Shown here: positions 11,401 through 23,757 of the stretch, piece by piece | How the letters are laid out: each line of letters begins with the position of its first letter | Numbering within the stretch: position 1 is the first letter of the stretch | Assembly: GCA_029204045.2 (NCBI GenBank) | Contig: CM055075.1 | Location: 22,874,491 to 22,938,490, forward strand | DNA: 64,000 nt | Direction: 5' to 3' | From: Tillandsia leiboldiana | Taxonomy: Eukaryota; Streptophyta; Magnoliopsida; Poales; Bromeliaceae | Program-made: the position numbers and the translations under genes | Notes under the pieces: model-generated | Database searches by the model: none | Told to the model about the DNA's origin: nothing | Seen by the model: the letters and a program-made list of their open reading frames with translations, nothing else

Positions 11401-12503
11401 GATGAAGGAACGTCGCGCCGTGCCGGAGAAATGGAAATCTCGTAATCCGTGCCGCCCAAAAATCCGAAACTTCACAGGATGCTTCCACTCTTCTTGATGA
11501 AGATTTCATCTTCTCACTCCTCGAGAAGATGAAGCCTCTAAGGTGGTGAAAAATGCCCTTGAACGAGCCTCGGGTGGAGATAATAGGAAAAACCAGAAAA
11601 ATCTTTTCCATTAATTCCCTCTGTGTCCCGCCGAACAGGAAACACCAAAACCGTCCACTAAAATGCTGCCACGTGTCCACAGAACACAAAACACCAACTA
11701 CATCCAATCCAGATGCGACACGTGGCCCCCGACCGCGCCTGCCCGCGCGCCCAGACGCGCCTGCTGCCCCTTCTGCCCGCACAGTTGACCAACCAATGGG
11801 GGATTGCCACGTGTCATGCCTCTGCCTAGTGAACCCGGTGCACAAAATCCTGTGGACCGAACGAATAGGAACCAACCACGTGTCCAAGCCCGGTGCACCA
11901 TAAACCATGAGCCATCCCGAATACTCCGTGGACCAACTCCCATGAGCCGACCTATCGGGTGATGCCACGTGTCCACCCGCCTCGGTGCACGCCGGCCGCG
12001 TGGACCGCCCGCCTGCCCGCGCGCCCGCGCGCTGCCCGCGCCCTGCCCGTGCCGCTTGCCGCCTGCCCGAGGCCGCGCCGCCGCCCGCCGGCGCTGCCCG
12101 CCGCCGCCGCCTGCCGCCGGCGATCGCCGGAGTTACTGTTCCGGCAGTGAACAGTACCCGAGCACCAAAAATACAAGTGGGTAGTCCGTTTTGACCGTTT
12201 TCGCGCGCTGAATCCAAATTTGACGTCTGTTTCGCCAAATTCCCATCCGATAAATCGCCGGAGGCTCCTGGAAAGGCGTTTTCAATCCGAATTTCGTGCC
12301 GAGTCCAAATTTGATATCCGATTTGTGCGTAAACACCTCTAAACATCCGACGGGGTCCCCCCGATCACCCACGTGATCCATTTTAAGTCCGGAGTCCATC
12401 ACTTGTGTCCAAATTGGCTCCCGAACACCGCTGACATGCCCCGTAGGCCTCCAGAAGCTGCCGGTTACACTGTAACAGCCTTGTAGAATTCCGGATCATC
12501 ACA
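8440..12503 (-). repeat. 3' LTR of A
   Basis: About 4064 bases, TG...CA ended, near-identical by eye to the other copy. It contains the TGTCACGCCCC start, a long A-rich middle without genes (8850-11000) and a GC-rich stretch (11660-12130) with CACGTG boxes at 11670, 11719, 11808, 11877 and 11966. The TTTTCGCGCGCTGAATCC block that is also found in E lies near the inner end. Confidence 0.92.
11670..11971. promoter_or_regulatory. Cluster of five CACGTG (G-box/ABRE-like) sites in A's LTR
   Basis: CACGTG occurs at 11670, 11719, 11808, 11877 and 11966, mostly as CCACGTGTCC or ACACGTGGCC. GTCCAC/GTGGAC blocks lie between them. Plants use CACGTG as a binding site for bZIP and bHLH factors. That these copies act as an LTR enhancer is my inference. 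Similar clusters sit in L, B and E. Confidence 0.5.
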
Positions 12504-12515
12504 TCCTCCCCCACT
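12504..12515 (-). other. Polypurine tract of A
   Basis: Minus strand AGTGGGGGAGGA directly abuts the LTR end at 12503. The identical tract is at 50311-50322 in E. It is followed by the AAGTTTCGTCCTCGAAACT-type palindrome also seen in C and D. Confidence 0.8.
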
Positions 12516-15500
12516 AAAAGAAAGTTTCGTCCTCGAAACTAAAGCAACTCCCAATGAGTCTCAGAAACCAGGGGTAAGTACTCAACACCGCCGTCTCCCG
12601 CTCTCAAGTCGCCTATCACTCCCCGTGATTACTCCTCAGCAACAGCAACAGCAACAACCAATACGGCGTAGCCCGATTGCGCAATTCCCTCATCTCACGA
12701 GCCGGAATTCGCAACGAGCGTCCCTCGTACTCCAAACTCTCGCAGGGCTCCAAAGAAGTGAGTCAATCACGGGCGAGGAGTCCAAAACATAACACTCCTA
12801 AGCTGAGACGCAGGAAAACCTCAGGCACTCCATCAAAAGCCTGGGGGAAAAGAACGAACAGCCAGTGCAACACGCACTAAAATCACCCTCTAGAGCCAAC
12901 TCGACCAGGGCGACCCGAAACACCTCTACACAAGCACCCGCACAGGAAAGGGGCCCTAACAAGCAGGGGTTCTCACTCGGTCACTGTCTGATACCAACTT
13001 AATCTGTCAAAACCAGACCACACGAGTAGATTGCTCAGCCGCAGCCTATCCTCAAAAGGGATCCCCTGGGACACAATCTCAAGCCCTATACACCACCATG
13101 GTCCCACACAGCGCCAGCTATAGAACCGTCAACTCAACTCCCACATAGCTCTTCTGCTCCAGGTACCCGCCACCACAGGGGCCCGGTCGGGGTGATCCTG
13201 GATGCTCATCAAAATCCAATGGTAGCTCCATAGCCACTATGGGAGGTATCACTATCACTCGCAAGTCCATTTTCCTCTGCTGACCATACTAAAATCGGCG
13301 CTGGTACCCATCTTACCATCCGCTCGTCAAACTCCGCTGGCACCATCCGGTCCAAAAGCTCCTCACCTCAAAAGTAACTGTCGATATCGGCCCATCTCAA
13401 ATAGCATTTAATTTGACCGGACTTCCACCGCCGCCCCTGCGGCTAAATACGTAATCCAGGAAGATGTGCTCTCAAAGCTAAAACTTGTACCAAACCATTT
13501 GGCATAAAACTTTATCCTCACAGACCTTGCCACAGCATCTACAATTGCTCCTCAAACTCTAGATCACTCAGGGAGGGGGTAAAAGCCAAGATATCCTTGA
13601 AAAATGCCGCTATCAATCCGTTCAAGTTCAGCTGGAACACAGAATTCCTCAATCTTAAAGGCAACAAGGCATTAGTCATTCCATTGGCCTCACTGTACTC
13701 ATAATGCCCCTAGCGTGTCCTGAACGCCATCTTGGCGAGATATTCAGCTGTAATTCCAAATTGGTGCAGGCATCATACTCGAACATCTGCCGGAGTATAA
13801 CTCCATCCAAAAAGGTCCTAAATATTACCTGGACCTGCCTGGGCTCCAATCACAAAGGACTCTCACAGTCGTGTATCAACGACGCGGCACTAGGTCAAAC
13901 AAGCCCTCTATCCATCAGATCCACGCACCTATGCCCACAACTCTCACAGCTCTACAAACGATATTTAACCAGGTGCTATCGAGGTAGGCGCCGTTCCCAG
14001 AACTACGTTAATCGAAATCACAATTTCCCTAACCGGCGGCATCATCATCAGCTCAGGTGGAATCACACCCGGGATCTCACGAGCAACAGGAATATCCTTT
14101 TACGTCCCAGTGCCGCCGTAGGCACCTCTCACACTGTCACTGTAACCTGAGTACCCAAGCAGTCATAACAAACGAGCCTTCCATTGTCTGCCTCGCAGAA
14201 AACAAGGTCCTTTCTCTCAGCAGTCAAACATCCTATGGCACTATGCCAACCAGTCCCAAGCACTGGGTCTAAACACCGAACGGCCACAAATACCAATAAG
14301 TCTGCCGGCCTAACTTACGGCCTCTACTGCACTAGATATGATCCACAAGCCTTCCCCACCTACACAATACCAACAGTAACCTGTACCTCTAGTGCACGGG
14401 GCAACAACTCTGCCTCTAGTCCATGCAGGAATGCAAAGTGCAGTAACTCCGACTGCTGTGACGAAATCACACTTGTGACAACTCAATCCACTACCGTGGC
14501 GCCCTCCAACTGGGCGGCACAAATTCATCCACTCGATGCAAGTGGTCGTCGCTCAGCCTGCCAAAATATCTAGACCAATCACAAAGGGAGCACGACCTCT
14601 GTCCATGCTCACACTGAGGTGACGAATGTGGTCTCTCGCAGACAACCAATCCACACTACCGCTGCGCCACTCTGATAAAAAGCTGATGCTGTCATCGGGG
14701 TCCACCCAACCTCTGACGTCTCAGAAATCCACCTGGATATCATCGTCATACGACCAAGCACAATCAATTCGTGCAATTCCTTATACAATTATCCTTACTA
14801 AGCTCACCCCTCAATCACATATATTGCACCCCAAACATGCCAGTTATCAATCACACAGGGTAACATCCCCCTTGGGTAAGCTTTGCATAATCCATCCACA
14901 AGGCTATCCACCATCCTGGAAGGGAAAACGAAAATGTCTCCGCCGGCCGATCTGTCCTCCAACACCTAGTGCCAAGCGCCTCTATCGAAGACTCGCCTCT
15001 GGCGGCAGACCCCTATACAAAGGAGCTGCAACGCTACGCCCCATACACAATGCCTACTCCACCGAGGCATCCAAAATCCAAACGGGGAATCAAATAACCT
15101 GAAAGGTATCCTGATGCAATCCACTCACAGTCAAGCATATCCTATGCGCCATGTCCCCCAAGTAATAGAGCGCGCAGTTCGATAACTGCATAAACCCTTT
15201 TTGACACCAGGAGGCTCTCAAGCAGTCTTTCCATCACCACCAACCACGATTCTACCCCAAGAGGCTCCAAACTTAGTCCTATGAATCGGGGTGGTTTAAC
15301 TGCCGAAACTGGCTCAACTGGTCAATGGTGTCCCATAGCTCATCCGCTGTCAACAATCCACCCTGCCTCGGCGCCTCGGCACTAACCATTGGCATGGAGG
15401 GGCTACTCACTCCCTCAGTACTACAGAAATCCTCGCCCCTGAGGATACTGCAACCGGGTGGTCTCAGAAAGAAGCACTGTTGAGCTGCCCGCTGCTCCGA

Positions 15501-15954
15501 CAACTGTGTCACTCAAAACCAGATGCCCGCTCACTCTGCCGCTTATAAGCCTCTGACAATCCTATCATCTGGGTCCGGAGTCCTCTGACTCTAATCCGGT
15601 ATTCTGGCCTGAAACAAGTAGCTCAGACCCAACTGCAGCACCAAGGTGCACCCGGGTCAAGGCCCAACGTCGGGGAGACACCGCTCGCCACGACAAACCG
15701 CAAATCAGCACACCCCAAACACTCGACCCAATCTAGCGAAAGTCAAAGACATCCTTCTATTTCTGTAACCTTATGTTGTCTGCAGCCAACATACTGTCCC
15801 ACAGAAATAGAGTATGTCGATCCCTCTTCACTCACAGGAAGAGTAAAACAAATAAATCGCCGACTTTCGCAAGGTGTCGCGTCTCTCGCGTCCTATCATC
15901 CGAGGGTCTGCTAAAAGCCTAGGGTTTCCTAAGTCCCAACCGACCTATCCCTAA

Positions 15955-15966
15955 GCTCTGATACCA
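15955..15966 (-). other. Primer-binding site of A (initiator Met tRNA)
   Basis: Minus strand TGGTATCAGAGC lies 8 bases inside the 5' LTR. It is the complement of the 3' end of plant initiator methionine tRNA, the usual primer for plant LTR elements. Confidence 0.9.
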
Positions 15967-15974
15967 ACTTAATC

Positions 15975-18747
15975 TGTCACGCCCCGGGTGTAAACCAGAA
16001 CCCGGGCCCGTCCACAGATCCGCCGTGCACACGGTATTTTCCGTGTACACGAAGCGCAGTAACCTGCTCAGATATAAGAGAGATAATAAAAGAGCAATAA
16101 AAACATAGCTGAACTAAAACTAATACATCTCAGACTGAAGCTGGAAATAAAATACAATACATCTGTACATAAATGATACATTAGTCTCTCCCAGCTCACA
16201 AAATATATACAACCTGCTGGCGAAAGCCATGCCCAAAAGTAAAAGTACAACCGTCTGAGGAAACATGGGTACACCAACAGTCCAGCTAACACGCTCATCC
16301 TGCCTCGAGATCTACCTACTCAGCCGTCCTCTCTCCTCGACCCGCCATTGAAAGCCCAGTAGCACCCGCAGAAGACACTTCAAAACAAGGGAAAAGAAAA
16401 AGAGGAAAGAAGAATGGGGGTGAGAACTACTAGTAAACCAGTAGCCTCCCCTAGTGGGTAAAACCTCAACTCTGACACGCCCACTAGGTCTACCAGAGGC
16501 AAAGGAAATGAAAGTGGTATGCTATAGATATGACTACTGACGAAAAGCTACCACTAGTATGCCTCTAAAAACTGAGCTAAGAGAATAGCTGAATGTATGC
16601 ATCAGAATACAAGTGCCTGCCTGAATAAACCCAATCTGACCACCAGTAAACACTGGTACTATCTGCTGTGCATGCCAAATCGGGTATGCCAGCCTACGCA
16701 TAACACCGATAGGGAAAAGGAGCCCCAAGGACTCAAACCCTGTATAACGCGCACTCCGGAGTGGCACTCGAGGGGAGCGACCCACACGAGTAAAGTATCT
16801 CAGTATCCAGTAACATGAGTATCATAAATCAGCAGGACTGGATCATGACTCTGATCAAAGTGGGAAAACCCATCCACTAAAGAAAGACCCGATCTCAACC
16901 TGATGCAAGATAGACAATTAGTGGGAAACTCCATCCACTAGAGACCTGATACCCAATCTGATGCATAAGCAACCTCCGGTCAACCGTCCAAGGTCCACGG
17001 TTGCCGCAATACCCTGCCATCAAGCCTGCCTGTCCCAAAACCCAAGATCCTGACTACACTATCCCCAAACCCCCTGCTCGCGCACGAGCTACAAATACCC
17101 TGAGCCTCAAATGAAAGGAGAAAAGAATAATAAAAAGGTTTCTCCTATGTCAATTCCAGCATGATAGTGTAGCAGAAAAAGGTGGCCTATCTAGGTGACC
17201 ATACAAGCATGCAAATGTCCCAAGATGATACAAAATAAAATAGATGTCGATAACCTTTATAATGTTAGAGCATGTAGAGAACAGTATGAGAATAGTAAAT
17301 ATGAGATAGCCTGTGCCTGCCTATGCCACATACCCAGAGCCCACAAATCATTGATTAGCCTTATCCTTTAACATGGCGCTGCTGTTCTACAATCATAATC
17401 CCCAATCATGCAAGTTCTAACAATATCTGTTTAATCACAATAAGCCTGCCATTGCCACACATAAAGTGCATTTATCCTTTTAATCAAAGAAGCTACTCAA
17501 ATGCCTAGCGGGTAATCAAAAGAAGAAGGCTTAACAACCACACCCATAATGACAATCCTGACCCAGATCCGACATCCGGTCAACCGCCTACTATCCGCAA
17601 TAGCTGCAATACCCCAAAAGCTAAAATCCAAGCCCCGGCTACACTATGCCGATCCCTGCTCAAACCCGAGCAAAAAATAGCCGCCTGCCTAAGGAATAGG
17701 GGAAGAAGAGACAATAGGATTCCTCCTAAGTCAGTCCCAAACATATGGTGTAGCGATCAGAAATGGTTTAACTAGATATCCCTGAAATCAAGCCTATCTC
17801 CTCATGGAAGAAAGAAGGGGAGTGACAATTAGTGGTTCACCATGTGTACCAAGTAATAACTCCACCTGGGTGTAATCATCATGCTAAATCATAATCCAAC
17901 CACACATGTCCATAACCTGGTAATCACCCTCACATGAATCATCCACCTATGCCTGTCCAAAAATCCTCAAGTGGTACCCTCCCACAAGACGCCTCACAAT
18001 ATCACAATATGAAAGTACATCCCCCTCCCTCATGCAAGGTTAAATGCTAAAACGATGTCCATGAAGCATGTATAAGTTCCAACATGTCAAGTTTCCAATA
18101 TAATGTTTTCCATATGATAGGCTCACAATTATCCAGTTAAGCATGCATGTCCATTAGGTGACCATTCAACATGTTCAATAAAGGGGATCACTCTAATATT
18201 CCTAGTGGGTACATCAGAAAAGAGGAGTAAAGCAACCACCCACCTGGAATTGCGCAACCCAAGGCTGTCCAATATCTCTTTTTCACGCCACAAGTCCAAA
18301 CAGATAAGCCGCCGCGATCACTGTTCACAATTACCCCAAAACATGCAATTAAACATACAATTATCCTCAAAACATGCTATTCCAGTAATCAGTCCAGAGT
18401 TGAGCCTTTTTCACCTGCGAGTTGTGCACAGAAAATTCCCAAAAATATACCGTCGCGATCCTCGCGACGAGCCGGTCGAAACGAGTACCTGCACGCTCAA
18501 ATCCGAGTTTCATACACTGAGATATAAATTCGGCAAGGGGACTATCCCAAAGAACTCTGTACTGTAAATTTCAGCACCAAATACTGAAAATAATGCCTTT
18601 TTCATCTTCGGGGAAAATCTAGAAAAATCCAGGAAAATTTGAGGATGTTCCTTGCGATGTGTAGATGCAAAATGCCTTTTGAATCACCTCAATCCGATGT
18701 CCGGTTGCAGAGATATCGCTGAAAGATCAAACCGCTATCCAAAACTC
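15975..18747 (-). repeat. 5' LTR of A, first part (left of F)
   Basis: Starts TGTCACGCCCCGGGTG and follows 8440-11210 almost base for base. It is interrupted after AACTC at 18747 by copia element F and resumes at 25147. The two parts together are about 4073 bases, matching the other LTR. Confidence 0.92.
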
Positions 18748-19076
18748 TGTTACGGCATTTTGGTATTGTCATATTTCGTGAGTCAAGTCAGTGAGTTGAG
18801 TCGGAGTCTTAAAGGGATCAAATTGTCAATCAGCAATCAAAGACTTAGAGAAGATTCAACAAGAGCTCAAGTTGACACTCAGTGTCTTGAATCTTGAAGA
18901 TTGAAGTTGAAGAATTGTGGATCAGTTACATCAATCTCAAGAAGAAAGTATTCAAGAGGATCAGGTATGTTTAACTAAATAATTGTGGTGATCCGAATAC
19001 TTTCTTATAGTGTAGAAACACTTGGATGAACTTTTAATTGCATAATAATCAAAAACTGGTGTTCGGACTTGTTCAG

Positions 19077-19298
19077 GATCCGGATCAGAGCCAACGATCC
19101 GGATCCCGAAGGTTGTTGCTTCATACAAGACTTCGATCCGGATCCATGCAATTTCCGATCCGGATCCCGAATGTTAAGTTTTCTGATTTGTATGAACGAT
19201 CCGGATCGGGCAATGCGATCCGGATCCCGAACCATGGTATTTCTGGAATCGTCATTCTCATTACGACGATCCGGATCGCAGTAAATCCGATCCGGATC
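19077..19298 (+). promoter_or_regulatory. Eight-copy GATCCGGATC palindrome array upstream of the TATA box
   Basis: The perfect 10-base palindrome GATCCGGATC starts at 19077, 19096, 19135, 19157, 19198, 19217, 19268 and 19289. That is four pairs, with 19-22 bases between starts in a pair and 58-70 bases between pairs. Exactly 66 bases separate the last copy from TATAAATA. The 3' LTR repeats it at 24100-24321. Element H shows the same layout with a changed core. It is likely a regulatory array; the binding factor is unknown. Confidence 0.85.
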
Positions 19299-19364
19299 GC
19301 CGTCCTGAAAATTTCCAGATAAGGTATGTTTTTGATTCTTATCTCTTTCCAAAGGTTTCTAAAC

Positions 19365-19372
19365 TATAAATA
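19365..19372 (+). promoter_or_regulatory. TATA box of F LTR
   Basis: TATAAATA in the context AAACTATAAATAGACAC, placed as expected for an LTR promoter. The identical site in the 3' LTR is at 24388-24395. Confidence 0.8.
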
Positions 19373-20119
19373 GACACTTAGGGTTTCTCAAAAACGTGGG
19401 AGCTACGGCCGATCTTTTTATAAAACTCTTGAGAGCAACCCTAGAGGCTAGGTTTTTATCGATCTTCTTCATAGCCTCTTTTAGGTCAATTCGATGGTTC
19501 TTTCAAGAACATATCTTTTATCGAATTGATCTAATCTTTGCTTAGAGATTTCTTCTACGGTTCCTCAATGAGAATCTAAGCAAAGGATCACCATCGAAGT
19601 CAATATTCTTATCGACTGAGTTTGCGTCGTGGATTCGACGTGGCATCGTGGATTCGGTGTGCTAAAGGCGTTTCGTGGATTCGAAGCGTGCGTTCGTGGA
19701 TTCGAACGTGAGCAGTGGATGGGCAAAACGGTGGAGCGCGAGGTCCAAGAAATTGAAGGAGGGGTTAAATCCGTGGAGACGGTAATCACCTTGTTATTCT
19801 TCTTTTCTTAGGGATTGTTATTGCGCGGATATCCAACCGGTCAGCGCAAGGTCCGAAGAAGCTGAAGGAGGGGTTGAGTCCGTGGAGTCGGTAATCACCT
19901 TGTTATTCTTCTATTCTTAGTGGATTGTTATTGCGTGTTGGTCCCGTGGTTTTTCTCCTGGATTGGAGTTTCCACGTAAATCTCGGTGTGCTGTTTTTAT
20001 TTTCCGCATTGGTTTTTATTTTGCACTGAGATTGAGTTTTTAAGTATTACACCTATTCACCCCCCCTCTAGTTGTTTGATAGTACCTATTTAGATCCTTT
20101 GGGATTAATAACTCTACAA

Positions 20120-20131
20120 TTGGTATCAGAG
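20120..20131 (+). other. Primer-binding site of F
   Basis: TTGGTATCAGAG lies one base after the LTR end at 20118, matching the plant initiator Met tRNA 3' end. Confidence 0.9.
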
Positions 20132-20152
20132 AGGGTTTTAGGTTTATCTATC

Positions 20153-22113
20153 ATGATGGGTGAAAGTGGTAATATTTATAGACCTCCTCTTTTTGATGGG
20201 ACTAATTATGCTTATTGGAAAGTGCGGATGAGGGCTTTTCTCATCGCAATTGATGAGCGGGTATGGCAATCCGTGGAATACGGTTGGGTGCATCCTGTTG
20301 AGAAAGTAGGAAATTCTACTACCCCAAAACCTCGCTCTAGATGGTCCAAAGAGGAATTTGAAAGATCTTCTTACAATGGGAAAGGTATGAACGCTCTTTT
20401 TAATTCTCTTTCCTCGACTGAATTTACAAGAATTTCCGCGTGTGATTCCGCGAAGAAAATTTGGGATATTCTCAAAATTACACATGAGGGTACTAATCTT
20501 GTAAAAATTCAAAAGCTCCAGATGCTTACAAGTCAATTTGACTCTATTCATATGGAAGAGCATGAATTGTTTACAGATTATTACACTAGACTTCAAGATG
20601 TAATAAATACATGTGCTAATTTAGGAGAAAAGATCCCGGAGTCGAAAATTGTAAGAAAGATACTTCGGACTCTTCCGGAACGGTTTAGGGCAAAGGTTAC
20701 CGCCATTGAAACCGTTAGTCATCCGGATGAGATGAGTGTAGAGGAATTAGTAGGTGCTTTGCAAACTTATGAAATGACTTTTCCTACTAATCAAGTTTCT
20801 TCCAAGTCTTCTTCTAAGCTTACTGGTATTGCATTCAAATCAACAAAGGAAGAAGATAGCGAATCAAGTTCCGACGATGAAATCTCTTTTGCCGATTTTG
20901 AAGAACAATTGGCGCGGATCGTAAAGAAATTTCGTCGGAAATTTTGGAAGAATCGAACCGATGGATCTTCATCCACGAAACCTTCTAAAGGATTATCGGG
21001 TTCAAATCCTCTAACCTCAAAAGCTTTGCAAAACCTTCTAAAGAAAAAGAGAAAGATGATTTCGAAGGGGAAATCCAATGCTATCGATGCAAAGGCTACG
21101 GCCATTTTTCAACGGATTGTCCTTCTCCGAAATCATATAAAAAGAGGGCTTTGCAAGCAAAAACTTGGGACGATTCTACTTCTAATGAATCGACCTCAAG
21201 TAAAGGGGAAAAAGTTGTTGCCTCTCATGCCTCTCATATTCCCTCTTCTAATGGTTGCTTATCATCTTTAATCACTGACTCTATTCCTTTGATTTTGCAT
21301 GAAACATCAACATCCGGCGGAGAGTCATCAAGTGAGGGGGAGTCGGACGAGGAAGAACTCGTTGAGGCATATCAACAACTTCTTGCAGAATCTAAGAAGA
21401 TGGCCAAGCATATCAAGAAGTTGAGGAAGCAACGACTTGAGAATCAAGACGAGAATCATGCTTTAAAGATAAAGCTTCATGATCTCGAGGAGGAACAAGG
21501 ACGTTTATTGAATAACAACAAAATCCTCCAAGAAAAGCTAAACCAATCGGAGACAAATGCTAAATCATATACGGACAAGATTGGTTTTCTAGAAAAACAG
21601 TTTGAGGAGATTCATGTCACCAACCAAGCATTGATCAAACAAGTTCATCAACTTAAATCCGACATACAAAGGATTTCAACCGATTCCAAAAAACTTGAGT
21701 GTATGTCCGGTTTAGGTCAAACAAGCAAGGTTGGTTTGGGATTCAAAAAGGACCAAACTGTGCATGCTTCAAGTTCCACAATGAAATTGAAAGGAAGAAC
21801 TTGTCACTTATGTGGACTTGAAGGACATTTGGTGAAGAATTGCCCGAAAAAGAGAAAGAAGAGTCCTTCGGCAACTTCATCTACGGGGCGAACTCAACGG
21901 AATCAAAAGACACATCAAGTCAAAGGAGTTCACTCAACCCACCAAAGGTCCGAGCCACAACATCAATCATACAAGTGGATCATTGCGAGGCAAAGACCTA
22001 AGGTGGACCAACAGTCAAAGCGGACAACCCCCGGCCACAACGAATCAAGACAACCCAAAATCCAGCGATTTTGGATTCGGAAAGGTGATATCTTTCCTTG
22101 TCTTAAGTTCTAA
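20153..22113 (+). pseudogene. Copia Gag of F, two zinc knuckles and a coiled coil, one frameshift
   Basis: Structural capsid protein of a Sirevirus-like element. I take the start at 20153 (MMGESGNIYRPPLF), the first ATG after the primer site; an upstream ATG in the same frame lies in the LTR. Frame 2 carries the Gag core (FDGTNYAYWKVRMRAFLIAI, then ESKIVRKILRTLPERFRAKV). A shift between about 20988 and 21060 moves to frame 1. Frame 1 continues with a zinc knuckle CYRCKGYGHFSTDC (21079-21120), an acidic stretch, a coiled coil (about 21345-21680, starting ELVEAYQQLLAESKKM), a second knuckle CHLCGLEGHLVKNC (21802-21843) and a basic tail ending at 22113. No protease follows. Whether the frameshift is a mutation or programmed is open; a mutation is simpler. 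Confidence 0.88.
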
Positions 22114-23757
22114 ATAGCTTATGACTGTATGTAATGCTTTGATTGGTTTTCCCTTCATATCTTTCTTAATCTTTGCATTACCTGTTTTTCAATGCTCTTC
22201 GTTTTTATACTTTGTTTTTGAACAAAAGGGTTTTTAATGAACAAGTGCATTGAATGAAAAGGGCTTTCACTTTCAATCACTCCAATTTAATTTTATATGG
22301 ATTATCAACTTTACTCCATAATCATAATCTTGAAGATACTTCATTATAGGAGTTTTTGATATTATAAGCATCAAATTTTAGAAATCGTGTGTGATCTTTA
22401 GATGCTTAATCTATCTCGGTTGTGTGAGTTCATTGTGATAAACGTGAGACAACCGATAGACTAAAATTTGGGATTTAATTCTTTCACGTAAGAGATTGCA
22501 TTCTTACAAGGGTATTGAAATGATTTGCAAAAGATGTGGAAAGAGTTACATCCGAAAGGAGTGTGAAAACTACCACCACATGCTGGAAAGAGCTGCCACC
22601 CCGGTCGTCCGGTTTGTGTGTGAAGCTACCACATGTTATGGATGCTTGATAGTATTTTATGAGAAAATCTTTAGTTGAAGCATTTGGAGATTTATATGCA
22701 AAACTCTTATATTTTGAACAATCTCCTGGTTGGTATAAGGTGGGATAGTTGAAAGATGCTCAAAGAGCCACCCTTAGGTATTTTAGTGATTATCTCAATT
22801 TGAAAGGGTAGAATTCAAGATTGATGTCGTTTGGAAATCTCCGTATGTCATCTCTGTAAATCCGTTACATCTTGATAGACTTTGGATCTCAAGATTATTT
22901 TTGATGACTTGTGTTTGATGAATATAACATGAAAAACGGTTTATAATGTTTTACCTTTATTTTTCATGATTTTGGAGTAAATCTTTTTAATTTTGTGAAA
23001 TTAATTGGATTGAATGACATCTGTGTGAATTCACTGTTTAAAGCACTTAAATTATTTTCTTGATGGAATACAAATCGGTATTTGAAAAGATTCTAAAATT
23101 TGGATTTGTTTCAAGGAATTATTAGTTTTTTTTGCCTTCTGGTACCGGTACGCAATCTGCATTTTTTGTTATATACCAGAACTGAGCTTTTATCTCTCTT
23201 TCTCTATGAACTAATATTGTTAGTGATTTCCTTTTGTCTAGTATGTTCACTGTTTGACAATTTGTGACAAAAAAGGGGGAGAAAAGAAATGACGGAGATG
23301 AGATCATCAAGAGAGGATAAACGAAACGAAAATGGAAAAATGGGGGAGAACGGAAAATGATGATCGTATCACAAAGGGGGAGAACATAGATGCTCAAGAA
23401 CATGGAGAACATGTTAGAGATGCTCAGGATAGGGGGAGACAAAGAAAAAATTGAAAGAGCAGAAAAACAAAAGAACCAAAAGGAAGACGGATCAAATGCA
23501 GGATTCTAATTTCTAACGACTAACGTTTGATTTCATTTGGAGTTTTGTTTTGCAGGAATTACATCACTTTAAGACTCCAAGTCCTAAGTCATAGAGTATG
23601 TTCTAGGACTGTTTGGTTCAAATGTAATTTTGTATTTATTCGATCTTTCACGCAAAGAAAATCAATGTTTTGGTGATGACATTGAGTTTCGATTTTTTGG
23701 TTTAAGATGAGTGACTTGAGCGCTTTTATGTATTTTTGGGTTTTGTCACGAAATTGC
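22114..23757 (+). other. Non-coding 3' interior of F where pol should be
   Basis: About 1.6 kb, T-rich, with only short open frames (the longest 60 codons at 22496-22678) and no protease, integrase or RT motif. The last 500 bases hold several AGGGGGAGA-type purine tracts. In a full copia element this interval would contain about 4 kb of pol. Confidence 0.75.

Larger units (their letters stand above)
12504..15974 (-). pseudogene. Internal region of A: decayed, colinear chromovirus gag-pol remnant
   Basis: No frame codes for a working protein, but short blocks align at DNA level with B and C in the normal pol order. At 12660-12720 there is CCGATTGCGCAATTCC as in the chromodomain of C (33620). 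At 13480-13740 there are RT blocks (TTGGCATAAAACTTTATCC, then GTGTCCTGAACGCCATCTT). At 13990-14130 are the blocks around GGCGGCATCATCATC that precede RT in B (27080). At 14380-14460 is the end of the protease region (ACCTGTACCTCTAGTGCACG). At 15330-15420 is a gag-leader-like block. The same ghost order occurs in E (50311-53550). Confidence 0.7.
18748..20118 (+). repeat. 5' LTR of F
   Basis: 1371 bases, TG...CA. It holds the eight-motif palindrome array (19077-19298), a TATA box (19365), and a downstream part with repeated CGTGGATTCG blocks and two similar segments ending GGTAATCACCTTGTTATTC (near 19781 and 19888). Confidence 0.95.

Noticed and set aside
13704..15102. Plus-strand open frames of 130-160 codons in A's interior
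   Set aside because: They are antisense to the ghost pol blocks and have no counterpart at the matching place in E.
19005..19352. Open frames rich in DPDR/GSG peptides
   Set aside because: They arise from the GATCCGGATC motif array in a non-coding LTR. The same frames recur in the other LTR.
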